Assembly (NCBI RefSeq): GCF_036199905.1
Contig: NZ_CP108109.1
Coordinates: forward strand, 5,393,501-5,457,500
DNA length: 64,000 bases
Direction of reading: 5' to 3'
From: Streptomyces sp. NBC_00223
GTDB lineage: Bacteria; Actinomycetota; Actinomycetes; Streptomycetales; Streptomycetaceae
The stretch's first letter is position 1; each line of letters starts with the position of its first letter. Below, piece by piece: positions 25,897 to 34,052 of this stretch. The position numbers and the translations under genes were made by a program. The notes beneath the pieces are model-generated. The model made no database searches. It saw only the letters and a list, made by a program, of their open reading frames with translations, and was not told the origin of the DNA.

Positions 25897-27159
25897 ATGA
25901 GAACAGCTCTACTGGTGGCCGCGTTCGACTCACAGCTCAAGTGGTGTGCTGGTATCTGCCGTGAACTCGAAGCCCGTGGGTTTTCCTGCCGAGTCGTAGT
26001 TCCGCAGATTCGGACGGCGCTTTCGGAGCAGCAGGTTCTCGACGCAGGCTTCGAATCCGTGGAGAACTTGAGCTGGGACGACGTGATCACCGCTTCGCTG
26101 GCTGCGGATATCGTCGTCACCGGCTTGTCCGGTCCTCTCACCAAGCGACTGAGCATCGAGTTGTCCCTCGCCGCCGAGGACATCGACGGACCTGGCCCGG
26201 TTGTGGTGTCGGGCTGGGTGGGCATCATCATCGAGAAGATCACCGCTGGTTATCTGGACCGGTGCGGCACCGATGTGGTCGCGGTGAATTCGGCGCACGA
26301 CATAGCCCACTTTCGTGACAGCGCCGAAAAGTTGGGGCTGCCGGATCGTAATCTCATCCTGTCCGGCCTGCCGTTCATCTCCTCGACACCGAAGCCGGCA
26401 AAGGACGGGCCGATTCGCCGGGTATTGTTCGCCGACCAGCCGACAGTTCCATCGAGCCGAGTCGAGAGAACTTACGTCTACACCCAGCTGATCGAATACG
26501 CCCGCACTCATCCCGACCGGTCCGTCGTACTGAAACCCCGACACCGGCTCGGCGAGGACACCTTCCACCGAATGAAACACCATCCGGAAGATCTCCTCAA
26601 AGACGTCGAGTTTCCGGCGAACTTTTTGATCGACTACACGCCGATCGATGTAGCACTGCCGGATGTCGACCTGTTGATCACCATGTCCTCGACGGCCTGC
26701 CTCGAAGCGATCGATCAGGGTAGCCGGGTCGCGCTTGTTCTCGATCTCGGTGTGCATGAGCGCTATGGCAATCAGGTCCTCTTGCGCAGCGGCCTGCTGC
26801 GGACCTTCAAGCAGATCAGCGACGACCGGATAGGCACCCCCGAATCCAGCTGGCGGGACAGCTTCTTCCACGGCAACAAGCGCACTGGTATCGAGCTGAT
26901 CGTCGACCGGGCCGAGGAACTGCTGGCGTCCGGGGAGCGCCCGTCGAGGGGGGTCTGGGCGTCGGACTATTTCCGCAGTGTCACCGAATTCCACCTCGCC
27001 ACCAGCGGTGTCCAGAATCCGCGCCGGTCCGCGCTCGCCCGCCGGATGAACAAGCACGGCCGCGTCAAGGGCACCCTGAGCCATGTGTCGTACAACCTGC
27101 TGCCGCCGTTGGTGCGGCGGCCGCTCAAGCGGCGGGTCAAGGCACTCCGGCTGTTGTGA
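25897..27159 (+). CDS. Putative glycosyltransferase, DUF6716-like (capsule/polysaccharide type)
   Basis: The 420-residue protein starts with a Rossmann-like strand MRTALLVAAFDSQLKWCAGICREL and contains LKPRHRLGEDTF, FLIDYTPIDVALPDVDLLITMSSTACLEA and RVALVLDLGVHERYGNQ. This layout, especially the S-S-T-A-x-x-E-A step, resembles GT-B enzymes of the capsule-polysaccharide/polysialyltransferase type. The C-terminus is rich in arginine. ATG 25897 is chosen because GAAGGAA lies just upstream; earlier in-frame starts lack one. G+C and codon use are clearly lower than in its neighbours, and no other envelope genes adjoin it, so horizontal acquisition is likely. Acceptor and donor are unknown. Confidence 0.7.
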   Translation: MRTALLVAAFDSQLKWCAGICRELEARGFSCRVVVPQIRTALSEQQVLDAGFESVENLSWDDVITASLAADIVVTGLSGPLTKRLSIELSLAAEDIDGPGPVVVSGWVGIIIEKITAGYLDRCGTDVVAVNSAHDIAHFRDSAEKLGLPDRNLILSGLPFISSTPKPAKDGPIRRVLFADQPTVPSSRVERTYVYTQLIEYARTHPDRSVVLKPRHRLGEDTFHRMKHHPEDLLKDVEFPANFLIDYTPIDVALPDVDLLITMSSTACLEAIDQGSRVALVLDLGVHERYGNQVLLRSGLLRTFKQISDDRIGTPESSWRDSFFHGNKRTGIELIVDRAEELLASGERPSRGVWASDYFRSVTEFHLATSGVQNPRRSALARRMNKHGRVKGTLSHVSYNLLPPLVRRPLKRRVKALRLL

Positions 27160-27467
27160 GCCGAGTCCTGGCCTCACCCTTTCCTTTCACGTCGGCGCAG
27201 ACCGGCTACTCAATGAGCGCTCTCAGGTCGCCCACGACTGATCGGGTGACGGTCGTGGGCGCGAGGTCGCCGACCGGCTGCGGCGGCAGCCCGGCGGCGC
27301 GGGTCCCGGACTCCCGCGCGTTCTTCCTGGCCGGACAGGGCACGCCCGGGGCGATCGTGGACCACGGTCCCGCGGATCGGCGACTGGGTCTGAGCGCCCC
27401 GGCGCCGTTCATTTCCAGGTCGTCCGCAGGTCATCGCGTGTCCGGAAGCGTATGTGAGGTTCCTTTC
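27160..27467 (+). other. Gap between the glycosyltransferase-like and phosphonate genes
   Basis: A 308-bp G+C-rich stretch. Both strands have short open frames without ribosome binding sites, and none resembles a family I know. It probably carries the promoter of the HD-domain gene, but no clear -35/-10 pair is visible. Confidence 0.4.
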
Positions 27468-28190
27468 ATGGATGGTGACATGACGACCACCCCCGGCGCC
27501 CGGCCGGCCGAGGAAGCGCCGTTGGCCGCACTGGCGGGGCTGTTCGCGAGCGCGGCCGCCGAGCGGTATCTCGGCGAGGAGATCACTCAGGCCCACCACA
27601 TGCTCCAGGCCGCGGCTCTCGCGGAGCGGTCGGGCGCGGCACCGGCGCTGGTGGCGGCGGCACTGCTGCACGACATCGGGCACGTCCTGCCCGGGGCGGG
27701 CGACGAGCGGCACAGCGATGACGGCGCGGCGCTGCTGGGGGAGTGGTTCGGCCCCGAGGTGACCGAGCCGGTGCGCCTGCACGTGGCCGCGAAGCGGTAC
27801 CTGTGCGCGGTGGAACCCTCCTACCACGAGACCTTGTCGTCGGAGTCGCTGCGGACACTGGCCTACCAGGGCGGTCCGATGGGTCTGCCGGAGGTGCGGG
27901 CGTACGAGGCGGAGCCCTACGGCCGAGACGCTGTCGACGTCCGCCGCTGGGACGACCGTGCGAAGGATCCGCGAGCACGGGTACACGGGTTCGACCACTA
28001 CCGGCCACTGCTTGCCGGCCTGGTCCGCCCGGGTGGGTCCACGGACTCGGTGCGGGCGTCGGCCGGCCTGTCGGCAGCCACCGATTCCGGCCGCCCCGAT
28101 CAGCCGGGCGGGCGCGGCGCCCACCGACCGGCGGGCGAAGTTCCGCGGCTTTCTGAACGTGGAGGGGAATCGGTCCGACATCCGGTGTAG
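27468..28190 (+). CDS. PhnZ-like HD-domain phosphonate oxygenase
   Basis: The 240-residue protein belongs to the phosphonate-degradation HDIG group (TIGR03276). PhnZ is a mixed-valent di-iron oxygenase that cleaves the C-P bond of 1-hydroxy-2-aminoethylphosphonate with O2, giving glycine and phosphate. Seen: RYLGEEITQAHH (Y34, E37, H44), LLHDIGHVLPG (H68, D69), DERHSDDGA (H82), RLHVAAKRYLCAVEP (H105) and YQGGPMG. These match the spacing of the iron ligands and the Tyr/Glu lid I recall for PhnZ. About 65 residues after residue 175 are poorly conserved. ATG 27468 has GAGG 9 nt upstream; an ATG 12 nt later is an alternative. The usual partner hydroxylase PhnY is not in the window. Confidence 0.88.
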   Translation: MDGDMTTTPGARPAEEAPLAALAGLFASAAAERYLGEEITQAHHMLQAAALAERSGAAPALVAAALLHDIGHVLPGAGDERHSDDGAALLGEWFGPEVTEPVRLHVAAKRYLCAVEPSYHETLSSESLRTLAYQGGPMGLPEVRAYEAEPYGRDAVDVRRWDDRAKDPRARVHGFDHYRPLLAGLVRPGGSTDSVRASAGLSAATDSGRPDQPGGRGAHRPAGEVPRLSERGGESVRHPV

Positions 28191-28213
28191 GTCCTCTGAT
28201 CTGAGAGGATCTA
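28188..28213. promoter_or_regulatory. Inverted repeat directly before the gntR start codon
   Basis: TAGGTCCTCT (28188-28197) and AGAGGATCTA (28204-28213) match in 9 of 10 positions around a 6-nt centre, ending 3 nt before the GTG. Its AGAGGA doubles as the ribosome binding site, so binding or folding here would control translation or transcription of the regulator. Autoregulation is the simple reading. Confidence 0.55.
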
Positions 28214-28216
28214 CAG

Positions 28217-28975
28217 GTGAGTGAAGCGGCTGATCCTCATGCCCCGGTCCGCGCGGGCATTCCGGATCATGGCAGGGTCCCGAAGTACTTCGCGGTGAAG
28301 GCGCACCTCGAAGATCTGCTCGACCGCCTCGGGGAGGGCGGACTGCTGCCGACGGAACGAGAGTTGGCGGCCCGGTTCGGCGTCGCGCGGGAGACCGTCC
28401 GGCAGGCGCTGCGGGAACTCCTCATCCAGGGTCGCGTACGCCGCAAGGGGCGCGGCACCGTGGTCGCCGGTCCCAAGCTCGTGCAGCCGCTGTCCACCGG
28501 CAGCTACACCGAGGGCGTGCGACGGCAGGGCCGGGTCCCGGGCCGGCACCTCATCGGCCTCGAACAGCTTTCCGCCGACCCCTTGCTCGCCGACGAGTTG
28601 CGCGTGGCCGCCGGCGCCCCGGTCTGGCACATGGAGAGGGTGCTGGTCGCCGACGACGAGCGGGTGGGACTGGAGAGCACGTACCTCTCCGTTGCCCGGT
28701 TCCCGCACCTGGCGGCGGACTTCGCCGCGGACACCTCGTTCTACGCCTTTCTGCGCGAGAAGATGGGGCTGGAGCCGGTCGTGGTGGACGAGCGCATCGA
28801 GACGGTGCTGGCCACCCCGCGCGAGGCCCTGCTGATCGGCACGCCGCCCGCGCTGCCCATGCTCCTGCTGCTCCGGTCCAGCAGTGACGCCGCGGGGGAG
28901 CCGCTGGAACGCGTCCGCTCCCTCTACCGGGGCGACCGGTTCAGCTTCACCGTCCACCTGGAACGCGGAACCTGA
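28217..28975 (+). CDS. GntR/HutC-family regulator of phosphonate genes
   Basis: The 252-residue protein has an N-terminal winged helix (LPTERELAARFGVARETVRQALRELLIQGRVRRKGRGTVVA, residues about 44-85) and a C-terminal UTRA effector domain (VWHMERVLVADDERVGLESTYLSVARFPHL, then LEPVVVDERIETVLATPREA and LYRGDRFSFTVHL). HutC-type regulators next to aminophosphonate genes usually repress until the phosphonate or a degradation product binds the UTRA domain. It starts at GTG 28217. A partial palindrome GGTCTAGTCC lies at 29082-29091 in the following gap, a plausible target. Confidence 0.9.
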   Translation: MSEAADPHAPVRAGIPDHGRVPKYFAVKAHLEDLLDRLGEGGLLPTERELAARFGVARETVRQALRELLIQGRVRRKGRGTVVAGPKLVQPLSTGSYTEGVRRQGRVPGRHLIGLEQLSADPLLADELRVAAGAPVWHMERVLVADDERVGLESTYLSVARFPHLAADFAADTSFYAFLREKMGLEPVVVDERIETVLATPREALLIGTPPALPMLLLLRSSSDAAGEPLERVRSLYRGDRFSFTVHLERGT

Positions 28976-29081
28976 GTTCCCCCGAGCATCCCCACCTGGC
29001 ACGACGGGTGGGTCCCCTCGCCTGCCGGGCCCCTCAGCATCGGTGCGCTGAACTCCTCATCTATATCTCAGAATGATAACG

Positions 29082-29091
29082 GGTCTAGTCC
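29082..29091 (+). promoter_or_regulatory. Possible GntR operator before the oxidase gene
   Basis: GGTCTAGTCC is near-symmetrical and shares the TCTAG centre of HutC-subfamily sites. It lies in a short A+T-rich patch about 80 nt upstream of the FAD oxidase start. A single weak site, so tentative. Confidence 0.35.
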
Positions 29092-29167
29092 GAAATTGCA
29101 GAGCCGTTCATTGGGCGTTGCGCAGCGGGTCGAAGCCCGGTCATCTCCCGCGGCGAACGTCGTCGCC

Positions 29168-30286
29168 GTGAGAGTCACTGTCGTCGGAGCCGGGGTGCTG
29201 GGCACCATGCACGCCTGGCACGCCATCGAGCGCGGCCACGAGGTCGTCCATCTGGAACGTGAACGTGAGGCGCGCGGTGCCTCGGTCCGCAACTTCGGTC
29301 TGGTGTGGGTCGGCGGCCGGGCCGCCGGCGCGGAACTGGACACCGCCCTGCGGGCCCGGGAGCTGTGGGAGGAGATCGGCGCGCGGGTGCCCGGCGTCGG
29401 CTTCCGCGCCAACGGCTCGCTGACCGTCGTGCGCACCGCGGCCGAGCAGGCCGTGGCGCAGGACGTACTGGGACGGCCGGACGCCGCCGAGCGCGGCTAC
29501 CGCTGGCTGTCCCCGGAGCGGACACGTGCCCTCAACCCGGCGTTGCGCGGTGAGCTGTCCGGCGCGCTGTACTGCGCGAAGGACGCCGCTGTCGAGTCCC
29601 GGGTCGCGCTCCCCGCGCTGCGCGCGCACCTGGCGGCGACCGGCCGCTACACCTTCGTCCCCGGGCGGGAGGTGCGCGAGGTCGGCCCCGAGCTGGTCCG
29701 CGACGACCACGGAGTCCGGTACCGCTGCGACAGCGTCGTGCTGACCACCGGGGCCTGGCTGAGCGGGCTGGTCAGGGAGCTGGCGCCGGCCCTGCAAGTA
29801 CGCCGGGTACGGCTCCAGATGGCCCAGACCGACCCGCTGGACGAGCCGCTGACCACCTCGGTCGCCGACGCCGACAGCTTCCGCTACTACCCGGCCTACG
29901 AGGGGGGCCCGTTGGACGCGCTGCGCGAGGGCGCGCCGCAGCCGGCCACGGCCGCCGCCCACCGGATGCAGCTGCTGATGGTCCAGCGCCTCGACGGCGG
30001 CCTGACCATCGGCGACACCCACGAGTACGACGAGGCGTTCGCCTTCGATGTCACCGAGGACCCCTACGACCACCTGCGCGAGCGCGCCGCCGAGCTGCTG
30101 GGCCGGCCGCTGCCGCGCATCCGCCGCCGCTGGGCCGGGGTGTACGCGCAGTGCGCGGACACCACCCGGGTCGTCCACCGCGAGCAGGTGCTGGACGGGG
30201 TGTGGCTGGTCACCGGACCCGGTGGCCGCGGCATGACGTGCTCCCCGGCGATCGGCGAGGCGACCGCACAAGAGATCGGCTGGTGA
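29168..30286 (+). CDS. FAD-dependent aminophosphonate oxidase (TIGR03364 family)
   Basis: The 372-residue protein is a D-amino-acid-oxidase-fold flavoenzyme. It has the GxGxxG motif VTVVGAGVLGTMHAWHA at the start and the subgroup hallmark ASVRNFGLVWVGGR. The C-terminal FAD region is GVWLVTGPGGRGMTCSPA. Members genetically linked to phosphonatases oxidise N-methyl-2-aminoethylphosphonate, and in some cases 2-aminoethylphosphonate itself, to phosphonoacetaldehyde, replacing the transaminase PhnW. That fits here: no PhnW is present and the next gene is a phosphonatase homologue. GTG 29168 puts the FAD motif at the very N-terminus as expected; earlier starts add an unrelated leader. The ribosome binding site is weak. 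Confidence 0.87.
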   Translation: MRVTVVGAGVLGTMHAWHAIERGHEVVHLEREREARGASVRNFGLVWVGGRAAGAELDTALRARELWEEIGARVPGVGFRANGSLTVVRTAAEQAVAQDVLGRPDAAERGYRWLSPERTRALNPALRGELSGALYCAKDAAVESRVALPALRAHLAATGRYTFVPGREVREVGPELVRDDHGVRYRCDSVVLTTGAWLSGLVRELAPALQVRRVRLQMAQTDPLDEPLTTSVADADSFRYYPAYEGGPLDALREGAPQPATAAAHRMQLLMVQRLDGGLTIGDTHEYDEAFAFDVTEDPYDHLRERAAELLGRPLPRIRRRWAGVYAQCADTTRVVHREQVLDGVWLVTGPGGRGMTCSPAIGEATAQEIGW

Positions 30287-31023
30287 ACCACATGACGCAC
30301 CCCGCCACCCCGCGGACCCCGGCCCCCAATCCCCCGGTCCTGGCCCCGGTGACCCTGGTCGTGCTCGACATGGCCGGGACCACCGTGGCCGACGACGGCC
30401 TGGTCGAGCGGGCCTTCTCCCGGGCCGCCGAGGAGCTCGGCGTCGAGCCCGGCACTCCCCTCCATGCGGAACACCTGGACTACGTACGCGCCACCATGGG
30501 CGAGTCGAAGATCACGGTCTTCCGGGCCCTGTTCGGGACCGAGGAACGCGCCGAGCGGGCCAACGCCGCCTTCGAGCGGGCCTACGCCGGCCTGGTCGAC
30601 TCCGGCGCCTGTGCCCCGCTGCCCGGCGCCGAGGAGGCCATCGGGCGGCTGCGCGCCGAGGGCCGCAAGGTCGCGCTGACCACCGGCTTCTCCCGGACCA
30701 CACAGGACGCCATTCTGAGCGCGCTCGGCTGGCAGGACATCGCCGACCTCACACTCTGCCCGGCCGACGCCGGCCGCGGCCGGCCCTACCCGGACATGGT
30801 GCTCACCGCCCTGCTGCGCACCGGGACCGAGTCGGTGCGGCAGATCGCGGTGGCCGGCGACACGGCGTACGACATGCTCAGCGGGGTACGGTCCGGCGCG
30901 GCGGTCGTGGCGGGCGTCACCACCGGCGCACACACGGCGCCGGAGCTGCGGGCGGCCGGCGCCACCCACGTCCTGCGGTCGGTGGCCGAACTCCCCGACC
31001 TGCTGGCGGGGGTGGCGCGATGA
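30283..31023 (+). CDS. Phosphonatase-like HAD hydrolase (TIGR03351 family)
   Basis: The protein has about 246 residues. HAD motif I is VVLDMAGTTVADDG (nucleophile D29), as in PhnX. K76 in TMGESKITVFRALFG aligns with the Schiff-base lysine of phosphonoacetaldehyde hydrolase (M-G-x-x-K). HAD motif II is ALTTGFSR and motif III/IV GRPYPDM with AVAGDTAYDML. The expected reaction is phosphonoacetaldehyde to acetaldehyde plus phosphate. GTG 30283 overlaps the oxidase stop; ATG 30292 is an alternative start. The stop overlaps the ATPase ATG (ATGA), so the catabolic and transport genes are one operon. Confidence 0.9.
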   Translation: MNHMTHPATPRTPAPNPPVLAPVTLVVLDMAGTTVADDGLVERAFSRAAEELGVEPGTPLHAEHLDYVRATMGESKITVFRALFGTEERAERANAAFERAYAGLVDSGACAPLPGAEEAIGRLRAEGRKVALTTGFSRTTQDAILSALGWQDIADLTLCPADAGRGRPYPDMVLTALLRTGTESVRQIAVAGDTAYDMLSGVRSGAAVVAGVTTGAHTAPELRAAGATHVLRSVAELPDLLAGVAR

Positions 31024-32210
31024 GCGCGCCGGGCAGGACGGACGGGACCACCGGGGCGACCGGGGCGAGCGGCATCCGCTTCGACCGGGTCAGCGTGGCG
31101 TACGGCGGCACGACCGTGCTCGACGCGCTCGACCTGACCGTCGAGCCCGGCGAGGTGATGGCGCTGCTCGGGCCGTCCGGCTCGGGCAAGACCACCGCGC
31201 TGCGCGCGGTGGCGGGGTTCGTCGCCCCGTCGGCCGGCCGGGTGCTGATCGGTGGGCGCGACGTCACCGGTCTGCCCCCGTACCTCCGCGGCATCGGCAT
31301 GGTCGTGCAGCAGTACGCCCTCTTCCCGCACCTGCGGGTCGAGCAGAATGTGGCGTTCGGCCTCCGCGCGGGGCGCACGCCCCGCGCACAGATCCCGGCG
31401 CGGGTCGTGGACGCCCTGGAGATGACCGGCATGGCCGGTTACGCGCGGCGCTACCCGCGGGAGCTGTCCGGCGGCCAGCAGCAGCGGGTGGCCATCGCCC
31501 GCGCCCTGGCGATCCGGCCGGGCGTGCTGCTGCTCGACGAGCCGCTGTCCGCGCTCGACGCCCGGCTGCGCTCCGGGATGCTCGCCGAACTCGCCAGGCT
31601 GCACCGCGAGTTGCCGCACATGTCCATCCTCTACGTCACACACGACCAGATCGAGGCGCTGACGCTCGCCGACCGGATCGCCGTCCTGGACCAGGCCCGC
31701 CTCCAGGACTGCGGCACCCCGCACGACCTGTACCGCACTCCGCGGACCGCCTTCACGGCCGGTTTCGTCGGCAACGCCAATCTGCTGACCGTCCGCGCGC
31801 ACGAGGACGGCGGGTTAAGGCTGGGCGACGCGGCGCTGCGGGTGGCACGGGACGCGTCCGGCCGGGCGCGTCCGGTGCCGGGGGCCGAGGCCACCGTGTG
31901 CGTACGTCCGCACCTGCTGAGGCTCGCCGGACCGTCCGGAAGGCCGGAAACGGCGGAAGGGGCGGGGGGCGCGGATCCGGCTCAGGGCTCGGACGCCGAG
32001 GTCAACGTCCTGCGGGGCACCGTCACCGGAGTGCAGTGGCGCGGCCACACCCACCGGCTGCTTGTCGACGCCCTCGGGCACGAACTACGCGCCGACGTGG
32101 GTGACTTGAGGCAGCCGCCGAAGGTCGGCGACGAGGTCGCGCTGGCCTTCGACGCCCAGGACGCGGTGCTGCTGCCCGGCGGGCTCGTGGCGGAGGCGGA
32201 TCATGGCTAG
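31020..32210 (+). CDS. phnT: Aminophosphonate ABC transporter ATPase (PhnT-like)
   Basis: The 396-residue ATPase is of the putrescine/iron/2-aminoethylphosphonate importer type. Walker A is LLGPSGSGKTTALR, the Q-loop MVVQQYALFPHL, the signature RELSGGQQQRVAIARAL, Walker B VLLLDEPLSALDARLR, and the H-loop YVTHDQIEALTLADR. A C-terminal TOBE-like domain (after residue 255) holds a low-complexity insert near PETAEGAGGADPAQGSD. It begins inside the phosphonatase stop and overlaps the first permease by 8 nt. Substrate assignment rests on the neighbours and on similarity to the PhnSTUV system. Confidence 0.9.
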   Translation: MSAPGRTDGTTGATGASGIRFDRVSVAYGGTTVLDALDLTVEPGEVMALLGPSGSGKTTALRAVAGFVAPSAGRVLIGGRDVTGLPPYLRGIGMVVQQYALFPHLRVEQNVAFGLRAGRTPRAQIPARVVDALEMTGMAGYARRYPRELSGGQQQRVAIARALAIRPGVLLLDEPLSALDARLRSGMLAELARLHRELPHMSILYVTHDQIEALTLADRIAVLDQARLQDCGTPHDLYRTPRTAFTAGFVGNANLLTVRAHEDGGLRLGDAALRVARDASGRARPVPGAEATVCVRPHLLRLAGPSGRPETAEGAGGADPAQGSDAEVNVLRGTVTGVQWRGHTHRLLVDALGHELRADVGDLRQPPKVGDEVALAFDAQDAVLLPGGLVAEADHG

Positions 32211-33168
32211 CCCGGGAGGGCCGGCGGCTCCGGCCCCTGTGCGTGCCCCGGAGCAGCCGCCTCGGGCCACACCTGCCGAAGGCGACTCCCCGAGCCCCGG
32301 GCGCACGCGCCGCGCCCGTACGCCCGCGGTGCCGGGATGGGTGTGGGCGCTGCCGCCGGTCGGCGCGCTCGGGCTGGTGTTCCTCTATCCGCTGTTCCTC
32401 GTCGCCCGGCAGTCGGTCTCGCCGGACGGGGGCGGCCACCGGCTCACCCCGTACACCCGGGTGTTCCGGGAGGAGTCCTTCCGCAGGGCGCTGTGGAACA
32501 CCGTGTGGATCGCGGTCACCTCGACCGCCGGCTGCCTGGCGCTCGGCTTCGTCCTGGCCCTGGTGATCGCCTTCGTGCCGTTTCCCGGCGGCCGGACACT
32601 GAGCCGCTTCATCGACATCTTCCTCGCCTTCCCGTCCTTCCTGATCACCCTGGCGCTGCTCTTCGTCTACGGCACGGTGGGCATGGCCAACGGCCTGTGG
32701 ACGGACGTGACCGGCGCGGCGGACGGCCCCTTCACCTTCCTGCGGACCCCGTGGGGCGTCCTGCTCGCCGAGATCACCTACTTCACGCCCTTCGTCATGC
32801 GTCCGCTGCTGGCCGCGTTCTCCCAGGTGGACACGGCGCAACTGGAGGTGGCCTCCTCGCTGGGCGCGCGGGCGCCGCGGATCGTCCGACAGATCGTGCT
32901 GCCCGAGGCGATGCCCGCGCTGGCGGCCGGCGGCAGCCTGGTCCTCGTCCTGTGCCTGAACGAGTTCGGCATCGTCCTGTTCACCGGCGCCAAAGGCGTC
33001 ACGACGCTCCCGATGCTCGTCTACAGCAAGGCGATCCTCGACGGCGACTACCCCGGGGCGTGCGTGGTCGCGATCGTCTCGGTGGCGCTGTCGGTGACGC
33101 TGTACACGCTCTACCGGGCCCTGTCGGGCCGCGCCGTGGGAGGTGCGCGCCGTGCTGGTGTCCAGTAG
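32203..33168 (+). CDS. phnU: Aminophosphonate ABC transporter permease 1 (PhnU-like)
   Basis: The 321-residue inner-membrane permease has a proline-rich cytoplasmic N-terminus of about 45 residues, then six helices starting WVWALPPVGALGLVFLYPLF. The EAA loop, which docks the ATPase, is VASSLGARAPRIVRQIVLPEAMPAL (around residue 225). It overlaps the ATPase by 8 nt and the second permease by 17 nt, so all are translated together. Confidence 0.9.
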   Translation: MASPGGPAAPAPVRAPEQPPRATPAEGDSPSPGRTRRARTPAVPGWVWALPPVGALGLVFLYPLFLVARQSVSPDGGGHRLTPYTRVFREESFRRALWNTVWIAVTSTAGCLALGFVLALVIAFVPFPGGRTLSRFIDIFLAFPSFLITLALLFVYGTVGMANGLWTDVTGAADGPFTFLRTPWGVLLAEITYFTPFVMRPLLAAFSQVDTAQLEVASSLGARAPRIVRQIVLPEAMPALAAGGSLVLVLCLNEFGIVLFTGAKGVTTLPMLVYSKAILDGDYPGACVVAIVSVALSVTLYTLYRALSGRAVGGARRAGVQ

Positions 33169-33949
33169 GTCCGGCCGGTGGACGGCCTGGACGGTGTTCT
33201 TCGTCCTCTTCCTGCCGCTGTTCGCGCTGCCGTTCCTGGTGATCGTGGCGGCGTCGTTCGCCACCCACTGGAGCGGCCCCTTCCCCTCGCACCCGACGCT
33301 CGCGCACTACCGGGACATCGGCCGCGGGGACTCGCCGCACGCCCTCACCACGAGCCTGCTGACCGCGCTCGCGGCGAGCCTGCTGGCCCTGCTGACGGGC
33401 GGGTGGGCCGCGCTGGCGGCCGAGCGGCTGCGCGGCGCCGCCCGACGCGTGCTCGACACGCTGTTCATGCTGCCGCTCGCGGTGCCCTCGGTGGTCGTCG
33501 GCCTCTCCCTGCTGGTGGCGTTCTCGAAGCCGCCGTTCCTGCTCAACGGGACGGCCCGGATCGTGATCCTCGCGCACACCGTGCTGGTCACGGCCTTCGC
33601 CTACCAGTCGGTCGGTGCGGCGCTCACCCGGCTCGACCCGGCGAACGAGCAGATCGCGGCGAGCCTGGGAGCGCGCCCGCTGTACGTGCTGTGGCGGATC
33701 CGGATCCCGCTGCTGCTGCCGTCGCTGACGGCGGCGGCCGGGCTGTGCTTCGCCCTGTCGATGGGCGAGTTGAGCGCCACGATCATGCTCTATCCCCCGG
33801 ACTGGGCGCCGCTGCCCGTACAGATCTACGGCGCCACCAACAGAGGGTCGCTCTTCGAGGGCGCCGCGCTGGCGGTCGTCCTGATGACGGCGACGCTGGC
33901 CGTCCTGCTCGCGATGGCCCGGATCCGGACCCGGGCCGCCTACCGCTGA
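33152..33949 (+). CDS. phnV: Aminophosphonate ABC transporter permease 2 (PhnV-like)
   Basis: The 265-residue permease has six helices (first: WTVFFVLFLPLFALPFLVIVAASF) and the EAA loop IAASLGARPLYVLWRIRIPLLLPS. GTG 33152 is chosen because GGGAGG lies 8 nt upstream; GTGs at 33143 and 33158 are alternatives. With permease 1 it forms the heterodimeric channel. The end, VLLAMARIRTRAAYR, is a short basic cytoplasmic tail. Confidence 0.88.
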   Translation: MLVSSRSGRWTAWTVFFVLFLPLFALPFLVIVAASFATHWSGPFPSHPTLAHYRDIGRGDSPHALTTSLLTALAASLLALLTGGWAALAAERLRGAARRVLDTLFMLPLAVPSVVVGLSLLVAFSKPPFLLNGTARIVILAHTVLVTAFAYQSVGAALTRLDPANEQIAASLGARPLYVLWRIRIPLLLPSLTAAAGLCFALSMGELSATIMLYPPDWAPLPVQIYGATNRGSLFEGAALAVVLMTATLAVLLAMARIRTRAAYR

Positions 33950-34052
33950 CCGGCCCTTACCGCATCCGCTCCGTCCCGCTCACACCACCTCACCTCACCT
34001 CACCGGAACGCCCGGGCGAAGCCCCCGGGAACACGAAGGAGTACGTACTGCC

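Noticed and set aside
25791..27159. Insertion sequence or prophage remnant bringing in the low-GC gene
   Set aside because: I see no transposase, integrase, terminal inverted repeats or target duplication around it.
27206..27412. A 68-codon open frame on the minus strand between the glycosyltransferase-like and HD genes
   Set aside because: No ribosome binding site, no recognisable domain, and composition like the surrounding non-coding sequence.
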